A stretch of DNA of 22,823 nucleotides from Nitrospira sp. (GTDB taxonomy: Bacteria; Nitrospirota; Nitrospiria; Nitrospirales; Nitrospiraceae), in the NCBI GenBank assembly GCA_024998705.1, contig JACOEF010000249.1, positions 1 through 22,823 of the forward strand, in the 5' to 3' direction. The translations under genes were made by a program, and so were the position numbers. Each line of letters starts with the position of its first letter. Position 1 is the stretch's first letter. The notes under the pieces are model-generated. The model did not search any database, was not told the DNA's origin, and saw only the letters and a program-made list of their open reading frames with translations. Shown here piece after piece: positions 1-5,365 of the stretch.

Positions 1-90
1 GCTATGCAGCACGGGCTTCCGATCCTCACCTCAGACCGTGATTTTCAGAAAATGTCCCAGGTCATTGTTCACCACTTTCTCCCCGTCTAG
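1..90 (+). CDS. C-terminal end of a PIN-domain (VapC-like) toxin, cut by window edge
   Basis: Frame 1 is open from the first base to a TAG at 88-90 and gives 29 residues. They include HGLPILTSDRDFQKM, which matches the last conserved block of PIN-domain ribonucleases: a strand ending in an acidic TxDRDF motif, then a short helix and strand. In VapC toxins this Asp helps to bind the catalytic metal ion. The start and the rest of the domain lie outside the window, as would any antitoxin, which is normally encoded upstream. The identification rests on one short motif. A solitary PIN protein is the main alternative. Confidence 0.6.
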   Translation, partial: AMQHGLPILTSDRDFQKMSQVIVHHFLPV

Positions 91-262
91 CACGCTACTG
101 CCCTCTTGTCTTCTCGTGCCCACTCCTGTGTCCTCATGTGCCTTTCCAACTATCCTCATTTGACCTTCGAGTTACGTCTCTTGCCACACAGCAAGCTGTC
201 ATGACTTGTGGTGAAGTGTCCTACTTGGGACAGCACCCCCAGTCGCAACTCGTTGAACCAGC

Positions 263-361
263 GGCGATTATGGCGTATTGTTCACGAACCGTAGTGGTGT
301 GTTACACGGACAGAAATGGTCGGATCCACATCTTACGCGGATCCATCTAAACATTGTTGGA
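263..361 (+). repeat. Leader repeat copy A, upstream of the nuclease-like gene
   Basis: This stretch aligns without gaps to 1241-1339 (constant offset 978), with about three quarters of positions identical by hand count. Both copies contain TATTGTTCACGA near the left end and CTAAACATTGTTGG at the right end. An ATG follows 10 bases after this copy and 16 bases after copy B. The ORF can be read through the repeat in both copies, but because the repeat precedes unrelated proteins it is more likely an untranslated leader or recombination element than an N-terminus. Confidence 0.6.
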
Positions 362-370
362 ACGACCCAC

Positions 371-1063
371 ATGGCATCGAAGGTTCAAGAGCGCATCTAC
401 GTTGAAGCCTTCCTGGCCCGCCTTGGTGGCCAGCACGCGATCGTCGAGGAGCGCGAATCGCCTGACTTCTTGGTCTCGGGTAACAGCGAGTGCTTTGGGC
501 TGGAGGTCGCTCAGGTGTTCCGCGACCAGTCGGCGGTGAGCGACTCCGGCTCCCCCGCCAAGGCCGTCGAGTCGCGACGGAACAAGCTCCTTCGGCGGTT
601 CGCGGCAGACTACTACTCGGTTGGTGGGCCTCCTCTGCACGTCCAAGCTGTGATGGCCGATCCGGCAGCGGTAGATTACGCGGGGTTGGTCGATCGGATC
701 GCCCATGCTCGCCCGGCTGTTCCATGGGAGCGTACGCGACTTGAGATGGATGGGGCCACTCTTCATCTGTGCGCCTTGCCTCCAGAGGCAGGGCAGTGCG
801 ATCGGTGAGTGACCGTCGACAACTCTGTCGGCTGGCGTGGGCAGATTGGGCCGGAGCACATCCTGCCCGTGATCCAGGACCAGGCCGCTCGCCTGGCTCG
901 CTATCGTTCGGCTGCTGCTCGCGTCGAGCTGTTACTTGTCGTGGATGCAACACACGAGTCAGGCATGGTGCGTTGGGATCCAACTCGTCCCTACCCAGGC
1001 CTGCATGGGTTTGACGCCTTGCACCTGTACTTCCACCCGGAGGAGGCGCTGCGACTCGGGTAG
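371..1063 (+). pseudogene. Restriction-endonuclease-like hypothetical protein, interrupted by an in-frame TGA
   Basis: Starting at ATG 371, the frame is open to a TGA at 806-808. It then continues in the same frame, directly from GTG 809, to a TAG at 1061-1063. The two halves read as one protein of about 230 residues. The first half has ERESPDFLVSG followed by GLEVAQVF, the spacing of the acidic residues in PD-(D/E)xK nuclease folds (PDF, then xExx), but the expected lysine is not obvious (EVAQ). The second half has a hydrophobic strand (ELLLVVDATHE) and a conserved-looking end (GFDALHLYF), as in many uncharacterised nuclease-like proteins. A CGA-to-TGA change would explain the stop. The alternatives are sequencing error, or a truncated 145-residue product plus a separately started C-terminal part. 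It sits directly behind leader repeat A. The family call is tentative. Confidence 0.5.
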
Positions 1064-1088
1064 GATGGCGCCCCAACAAGACCTTGGA

Positions 1089-1110
1089 GCCGAACTTCCG
1101 CACTTGGCCG
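1089..1110 (+). repeat. 22-bp exact direct repeat, second copy at 3809-3830
   Basis: The 22 bases here (beginning GCCGAACTTCC and ending TTGGCCG) recur without mismatch at 3809-3830. One copy lies just after the broken nuclease-like gene and the other just after the last attC site, so both lie in non-coding DNA of the cassette region. Flanking bases are not obviously conserved. It may be a fragment of a shared recombination site or of a cassette tail. Confidence 0.6.
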
Positions 1111-1146
1111 TTCTCTGAGCCTCGCCATCCGACCCAAAGCCGACGG

Positions 1147-1340
1147 ACACGACCGACAGCTATCAGAAGGGAGGGTCTTACGCCGATCCGCATAAGAACC
1201 CGTGATACATGGTCGATGGCCCGTCACTCATTGCACCACCGTCGATGATGGGATATTGTTCACGATCATTGAAGGTGTGTGACGCGGAGAGAAAATGGCA
1301 GATCCGGTTCTTATATGGATCCGCCTAAACATTGTTGGGC
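1147..1340 (+). repeat. Leader repeat copy B, upstream of the HEPN gene
   Basis: The right 99 bases match copy A without gaps. The left part matches copy C: ACACGACCGAC, then GCTAYCAG, then CCGATCCGCATAA. The CCGATCCGCATAA block and the right-hand end sit at the same distance apart in B and C (offset 1110 at both points). The right end reads CCTAAACATTGTTGGGC, where GTTGGGC fits the GTTRRRY crossover consensus of integron sites. It also resembles the CCTAAAACAAAGTTAGGC type of sequence at attI sites. The ORF start follows within 15-33 bases. Confidence 0.6.
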
Positions 1341-1354
1341 TCAACCGAGCATTT

Positions 1355-2122
1355 ATGACATGCAAATACAACATGCATAAGTTCAATCTCGTCGAGAATG
1401 CGCTTGATAGCTTTGAACACGCGATTGCTCACCTTACGACAAAACATGAAGTAAACACGGGCGACTTTAAGCGCGTAATTCTTGATTTGTCTCATGTTGC
1501 GGAGCTCCTATTCAAGGAGCGACTGAGAAGAATACACCCTGCGTTCGTTCTCTCTAAGGTAGACGAGTATCCATCCACGACCGCATTCACGGTGAATGCA
1601 GAGCAAGCGTTGCGTAGGTTGAAAAAAATCGGTGACATTGAGTTTAAGGACTCGGACGATAGCGCTCTTAAGACGATTCGCGAAAAACGAAACGCCATCG
1701 AGCACTACGAGTTTGAGATAAGCGAAGAAGAAGCAAAGGTTGTCATTGGCAACGTCTTGGTTTTTATATTTAGATTCTCATGCGATGAATTGGGTCTGAA
1801 TTGGGCCGACCGGCGCCTGAGTGATCCAGGATGGTCGAAATTGAATGAGTACGCCGAGTTCTATAAAGCGCAACGTGCTCATATTATAGACACCTTGCTA
1901 GATTCGGATCTTCCGATTGTAGATTGCCCAATGTGCCACAACGAAACATTCGACTTGGAATCGGAGATGTGCCTCCTCTGCGGTCACCGAGAGGAAGTTC
2001 TAGAGTGCGTTCATTGCAAGGCTGATTATCTCTATTCCAACGTGGAGTATGAAGGGGCGGGCCTATGTCCTAAATGCGAATACGAGGATGGCTATGCGGC
2101 AGCCAATTTTGAGAAGTACTAA
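1355..2122 (+). CDS. HEPN-domain protein with two C-terminal zinc ribbons (putative RNase)
   Basis: This 255-residue protein is counted from ATG 1355. ATG 1373 is equally possible, and the open frame upstream lies in the shared leader repeat. The N-terminal two thirds is helical and contains IREKRNAIEHYEFE, in which R112 and H117 give the R-x4-H signature of HEPN ribonucleases. The C-terminus has four CxxC knuckles (Cys 191/194, 206/209, 218/221, 238/241), enough for two zinc ribbons that could bind RNA or a partner. HEPN proteins are known as toxins and as defence RNases, for example in MNT-HEPN pairs and Cas accessory nucleases; here no nucleotidyltransferase antitoxin is adjacent. The gene is less GC-rich than the chromosomal genes to the right and is followed 4 bases after its stop by an attC-like site, so it reads as a cassette gene. 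Ribonuclease activity is inference. Confidence 0.6.
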   Translation: MTCKYNMHKFNLVENALDSFEHAIAHLTTKHEVNTGDFKRVILDLSHVAELLFKERLRRIHPAFVLSKVDEYPSTTAFTVNAEQALRRLKKIGDIEFKDSDDSALKTIREKRNAIEHYEFEISEEEAKVVIGNVLVFIFRFSCDELGLNWADRRLSDPGWSKLNEYAEFYKAQRAHIIDTLLDSDLPIVDCPMCHNETFDLESEMCLLCGHREEVLECVHCKADYLYSNVEYEGAGLCPKCEYEDGYAAANFEKY

Positions 2123-2125
2123 GGT

Positions 2126-2203
2126 GCCAAACAATAGCTTCCAGCCGACGTATTTGCCTCCCCTTGGCTGCTGCATATCCGCTGCTGAAGCTTTGCGTTA
2201 ATG
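2126..2203 (+). other. attC-like integron recombination site 1
   Basis: The left end has GCCAAAC, ten bases, then AGCCGACG (the common L'' box). The right end has GAAGCTTTGCGTTAATG. The reverse complement of the right arm (AACGCAAAGCTTCAGC) aligns with the left arm (AACAATAGCTTCCAGC) with one unpaired base, the usual attC asymmetry. The 10-base spacing from the R'' box to AGCCGACG is identical in the two following sites. The R' box could alternatively be the degenerate GTGAGGA at 2212-2218, because CGTYAATGCGACARGG recurs at the end of site 3. Confidence 0.6.
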
Positions 2204-2256
2204 CGACAGGGGTGAGGACCGCTTATGGCCGATGGCAGGCCTCGACCCTTAGTCCA

Positions 2257-2450
2257 AGTACACGACCGACCGCTACCAGAGGGGTGCTAACACCGATCCG
2301 CATAAAACGACGATCTCATCGCGGTAGAGGAGCGGAACTTGTCCTGCTGCAATGGGTTAGGGCTGGCGATCGGTGCTTGCCAGCCGGTTTAAGCACAAGC
2401 AGACAATCTGGCGTAACGGGATTATACAGTCTGTCCAAACATTGCTAGGC
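2257..2450 (+). repeat. Leader repeat copy C, upstream of the cyclase-like gene
   Basis: This region matches copy B in ACACGACCGAC, GCTACCAG, CCGATCCGCATAA and the terminal CCAAACATTGCTAGGC. The last two blocks are in register with B over 158 bases; there is a 3-base indel further left. Here the crossover-like end is GCTAGGC rather than GTTGGGC. The frame of the next gene is open through the right part of this repeat from GTG 2373, which complicates start assignment. Confidence 0.5.
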
Positions 2451-3134
2451 AAACCTTTGAGCGATCTCAGTTACCGCCCCCTTCGATATCGCGACCGATG
2501 GTTCGCCTACCTAGACTTGCTGGGATTCACGAACCTCGTCCAGACGAGAACCATTGAGGATGTACTTCCTGTTTACTCTGAGGCGCTACATCAGATGCGT
2601 GCCGCATGCAATCTTGGTAGGAATGCGGTTGGGCTACTCAACTCTTGGTTCTCGGACACCTTCATCGTTTACTCGCGCTCCGATAGCCTTCAGGATTTCG
2701 CGCACGTGGAAAGCGCGGCAAGAATTTTCTTTCAGTTGCTTCTCATTAAAAATATTCCGGTTCGCGGCTGTATCAGCCACGGCAAGCTTTACTCGCAGGC
2801 AAAACGAAATATTTTTGTAGGCCCCGCACTGATCGAGGCACATCTCTACGGCGAGGCTCTTGACTGGGTAGGTTTTTGCCTGGCTCCAAGTGTTGAGCAG
2901 AAATTGAAAGTTGAGCTGCCTCTAGAGCAGCGAGCGCACTACCGGAAGGTCTCAGACCGCAACATTTTGAGAAATGCGCCAGTTGATAATTTGTATGCAT
3001 TCGCATTCAACAACGGGACAGTAAACGGAAAGAATCCATATCGCACGGCATTGCAGACCATGCGGGCAAATGCACCGTCAGAAGCGGCCAAAAAGTATAC
3101 GAACGCTTTGGCATTCCTTGACAGGTTTGCCTAA
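2373..3134 (+). CDS. Protein resembling a class III nucleotide cyclase homology domain
   Basis: The open frame gives up to 253 residues from GTG 2373. Because the first 26 codons overlap leader repeat C, the true start may be TTG 2442 or TTG 2457. WFAYLDLLGFTNLV (D48) and LNSWFSDTFIVY (D95) mirror the two metal-binding aspartates of class III adenylate/guanylate cyclases (FxDixGFT, then a strand hairpin with Asp). VRGCISHGKLY and FVGPALIEAH mirror the later RxGixxG and GxxVNxAarle blocks. I recognise the pattern in uncharacterised bacterial proteins but cannot name a family. Pycsar cyclases are one defence-related group with this fold, but no effector gene is adjacent and enzymatic activity is not established. 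The TAA stop lies inside the following attC site, as is typical of integron cassette genes. Confidence 0.5.
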   Translation: MLASRFKHKQTIWRNGIIQSVQTLLGKPLSDLSYRPLRYRDRWFAYLDLLGFTNLVQTRTIEDVLPVYSEALHQMRAACNLGRNAVGLLNSWFSDTFIVYSRSDSLQDFAHVESAARIFFQLLLIKNIPVRGCISHGKLYSQAKRNIFVGPALIEAHLYGEALDWVGFCLAPSVEQKLKVELPLEQRAHYRKVSDRNILRNAPVDNLYAFAFNNGTVNGKNPYRTALQTMRANAPSEAAKKYTNALAFLDRFA

Positions 3135-3193
3135 CCCTTCGCTCCAGCCGACGTGCTACGGCCTTCGCACGCGGCCGAGCTCAAGCGTTAGTT
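3129..3193 (+). other. attC integron recombination site 2
   Basis: This is the clearest of the three sites. GCCTAAC, ten bases and AGCCGACG form the left arm; GGCCGAGCTCAAGCGTTAG forms the right. The reverse complement of the right arm (CTAACGCTTGAGCTCGGCCG) aligns with CTAACCCTTCGCTCCAGCCG with one bulge, and GTGC/GCAC closes a 10-base apical loop. The length is about 65 bp, as for common resistance-cassette sites. The right box GTTAGTT deviates at one base from GTTRRRY. The stop codon of the preceding gene is embedded in the left box. Confidence 0.85.
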
Positions 3194-3270
3194 TTCTGAT
3201 CGCAATGTAAGGCACAGGCTGGGCAATAGCCGTCGACGGTACAGGGTAAGTTCGGAGGCCAGAGCGTATC

Positions 3271-3714
3271 ATGGGTAGCGACGGCTCAGCACCGCCGAGA
3301 GTGTTGTTTGTTTGCGCTGGTAATAGCTGTAGAAGCGTGCTCGCCGAATACCTGGGTCGCCAGATGTTTGGGAAAGCGGTGATGTTCGAGTCGGCTGGCA
3401 TTAAGCCACAGCCTGCAAAGGATGCAGAAAACGCGGTTTTCACGCTCAGGCAAAACTTCAACATCGACGCGTCCGGTCACGTTCCGAGAGATGTCAGGGC
3501 AGTGGAACTGACGCGATTCAGTTTAATCATCGCGCTGGACAAAGAAGCAGCCAAGGTTGTAAGTGGACTTGGAGCACAAGAGTCGATCTTGAAACTTTGG
3601 AAGGTTCGGGATCCCTACGGCGACGATCTCACGGCGTACAATCGTGCTGGTCTCGAAATCATGAAGAGGCTCAAACAGCTTAAGGCTTCCGATCAGGATA
3701 GCGACCAAGCCTGA
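3271..3714 (+). CDS. Low-molecular-weight protein tyrosine phosphatase / arsenate-reductase-like protein
   Basis: This 147-residue protein is the usual length for the LMW-PTP fold. VLFVCAGNSCRSVLAEYL carries the CX5R phosphate-binding loop (C15, R21). FESAGI follows, and WKVRDPYGDD supplies the general-acid Asp (D114) in a DPYG motif, which favours phosphatase over arsenate reductase. The second cysteine of the loop (C20) is also typical of LMW-PTPs. The protein would be cytosolic. GGAGG at 3254-3258 lies 12 bases before ATG 3271. The TGA stop is inside the GCCTGAC box of attC site 3, so the gene occupies one complete cassette together with the 80-base leader after site 2. No ars genes are near. 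Assignment to the fold is firm; the substrate is unknown. Confidence 0.85.
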   Translation: MGSDGSAPPRVLFVCAGNSCRSVLAEYLGRQMFGKAVMFESAGIKPQPAKDAENAVFTLRQNFNIDASGHVPRDVRAVELTRFSLIIALDKEAAKVVSGLGAQESILKLWKVRDPYGDDLTAYNRAGLEIMKRLKQLKASDQDSDQA

Positions 3715-3782
3715 CATCCAAATTGAGCCGACGCGCCCACCGTTCGGTGTGATTTTGTCGCGTCAATGCGACAAGGTTAGGA
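3709..3782 (+). other. attC integron recombination site 3
   Basis: The left arm is GCCTGAC, ten bases, AGCCGACG. The right arm ends TTGTCGCGTCAATGCGACAAGGTTAGGA. The reverse complement of the right arm contains ATTGACGCGAC, matching ATTGAGCCGAC of the left arm. The centre folds as CACCG-TT-CGGTG. The right box GTTAGGA deviates from GTTRRRY at its last base. The segment CGTCAATGCGACAAGG, followed by TTAGGACCGCTTTATGGC, closely resembles 2196-2227 behind site 1. Confidence 0.75.
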
Positions 3783-3953
3783 CCGCTTTATGGCGGTGCG
3801 ATCTCGGTGCCGAACTTCCGCACTTGGCCGGGAGCGGCCTTTCCAGGGCCGAATTCACCCGACGTTGTCTGCCCTCTTAAGTACCGATTCATACAACTCA
3901 ACCCTGCGCCTAGTCCTGCATGGCCAGCGCGGTTCCCGCCTCCACCGCTCTTC

Positions 3954-5300
3954 TCATTCCCTTGCCGCCGGCGGCGCGACGATCAGTCCCTCTCTCAGCA
4001 ACACGCGCATCGCCTCATGGGCCGAACGGATCTTCGACTCTGCCAGAATGTGGATCTGGTCGCGTGTCCTGGGCACTCTCGCCAGTCCCTGCTCCTGGGC
4101 TTTGGTCGCCGTCGCCACCGCCAGCCGCATCGGCACCTGCCATTCGTCCATCGTCGGCAGAATGCTGTCTTCATGGATTCCACGTTCCCTGGCGCACAGG
4201 GCCAATTCGTGAGCCGCAGCGATCGCCATCTCATCAGTGATCGCCCGCGCCCGTACATCAAGCAGGCCGCGAAAGATGCCGGGAAATACGAGCGAGTTGT
4301 TGACCTGGTTGGGGAAGTCGCTGCGGCCTGTGGCTACGATCCGTGCGCCTGCGTCTTTCGCGTCCCAGGGCCAGATCTCCGGAACCGGATTGGCACAGGC
4401 AAACACAATGGCGTCCCTGGCCATGCCCTTCACCCATTCCGGCTTGATGATACCGCCGGCTGAGAAGGCCACACAGACATCCGCCCCCTGTAAGGCCTCG
4501 GCAATGCCGCCTCGTAGACCGGCCGGATTGGTGTGGCGACAGACGTTCCATTGCTCGCCGAACGCGGGGTCCTGTTCGTATTCCTGCCGGTATGTTCCGA
4601 GGATTCCTCCTGCGTCGCAGGCCACCATGCGAGAGGGATCGGCTCCACTGGCTGTGAGGAATCGATAGGTCGGCACATTCGCGGCGCCCATCCCGATCAT
4701 GGCGATCCAAACCTGCCCCATCTGTTTCCCGACCACGTGGAGCGCATTGATCAGACCTGCCAGCAGTACCGTTCCGGTTCCTTGCTGATCGTCGTGCCAG
4801 ACCGGGATCGGGCAGTCGTCCTGCAGTTCGCGGAGAATCCTGAAACACTTCGGCATCGCAATATCTTCAAGATTGATGGCACCGAACGAGGGGGCCAGGA
4901 GCCGAACCGTCCGGATCAGTTCATCGGGATCTTTCGTATCCAGACAGATCGGGACCGCGTCCACCCCGCCCATATATTTAAAGAGCAGCGCCTTCCCTTC
5001 CATCACGGGGAGCCCCGCTTCCGGCCCGATGTCGCCCAGCCCCAGCACTCTGGTGCCATCCGAGACAATGGCAATCGTGTTCCCCTTGTTCGTATAGTCG
5101 TACACAAGCTCACGATCGGCCTGGATCGCCTTGCAAGGAGCCGCCACGCCCGGTGTGTACCACACCGAAAAATCCTCCAGACTCCGTATCGCGCACTTCG
5201 GCAACGTCTGCATCTTTCCCTTGTAGTATGCATGCAGCCGCAACGCCGCTTCCGCCGGTTTCGAGGCCTTTGCCAACAACTCGGCTTTCTCCGTCATCAT
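3954..5300 (-). CDS. NAD(P)-dependent malic enzyme, short single-domain form
   Basis: This cytosolic enzyme decarboxylates malate to pyruvate with reduction of NAD(P). The 448 residues fit the short bacterial form without the phosphotransacetylase-like tail of MaeB. Visible landmarks are SVWYTPGVAAPC (catalytic Tyr), the KGNTIAIVSDGTRVLGLGDIG block, INLEDIAMPKCF with acidic metal ligands, WHDDQQGTGTV, the nucleotide-binding GMGAANV and FACANPVPEIWP. The minus-strand sequence GGAGGGAGG lies just before the start, which supports the first ATG at 5300. It lies 65 bases downstream of polX on the same strand and is probably co-transcribed. Its product pyruvate is the substrate of the pyruvate dehydrogenase encoded at 12537-15780, a plausible metabolic link. 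Cofactor preference cannot be read reliably. Confidence 0.93.
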   Translation of the reverse strand: MMTEKAELLAKASKPAEAALRLHAYYKGKMQTLPKCAIRSLEDFSVWYTPGVAAPCKAIQADRELVYDYTNKGNTIAIVSDGTRVLGLGDIGPEAGLPVMEGKALLFKYMGGVDAVPICLDTKDPDELIRTVRLLAPSFGAINLEDIAMPKCFRILRELQDDCPIPVWHDDQQGTGTVLLAGLINALHVVGKQMGQVWIAMIGMGAANVPTYRFLTASGADPSRMVACDAGGILGTYRQEYEQDPAFGEQWNVCRHTNPAGLRGGIAEALQGADVCVAFSAGGIIKPEWVKGMARDAIVFACANPVPEIWPWDAKDAGARIVATGRSDFPNQVNNSLVFPGIFRGLLDVRARAITDEMAIAAAHELALCARERGIHEDSILPTMDEWQVPMRLAVATATKAQEQGLARVPRTRDQIHILAESKIRSAHEAMRVLLREGLIVAPPAARE

Positions 5301-5365
5301 GGCCCTCCCTCCGACATCGAACGCATCACAGGATCGGCACCGGGCACCCGTCTCCCATGCCGGCC

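Larger units (their letters stand above)
263..3782 (+). mobile_element. Integron-type gene cassette array without integrase in view (CALIN-like)
   Basis: Three attC-type sites (2126, 3129, 3709) separate same-strand single-gene units, with stop codons embedded in two of the sites. The cargo is unrelated gene to gene: HEPN-zinc ribbon, cyclase-like and LMW-PTP, with a nuclease-like pseudogene to the left. The left boundary is uncertain. The portion from 1341 rightwards is well supported, while the portion to its left is included because leader repeat A matches repeat B. No tyrosine integrase or attI is identifiable. The base composition differs visibly from the chromosomal genes that begin at 3954. 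Confidence 0.65.

Noticed and set aside
806..808. Selenocysteine at the in-frame TGA of the nuclease-like gene
   Set aside because: No redox motif around the codon and no evident SECIS hairpin was recognised just after it; a nonsense change is simpler.
333..1193. 286-codon minus-strand ORF opposite the nuclease-like pseudogene
   Set aside because: Extreme Arg/Pro/Ser composition without domain; a mirror of GC-rich codons on the other strand.
1070..1340. Oversized attC from GCCCCAAC to GTTGGGC behind the broken nuclease-like gene
   Set aside because: About 270 bp is longer than known attC sites and the left arm has a one-base insertion. It is kept only as one explanation of the leader repeat.
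2284..2363. Possible fourth attC between GTGCTAAC and GTTAGGGC, which would make 2204-2450 an ORF-less cassette
   Set aside because: The end boxes look right, but the arms pair poorly beyond CTAAC and the segment is better explained as part of leader repeat C, which in copy B lacks the GTTAGGG box.
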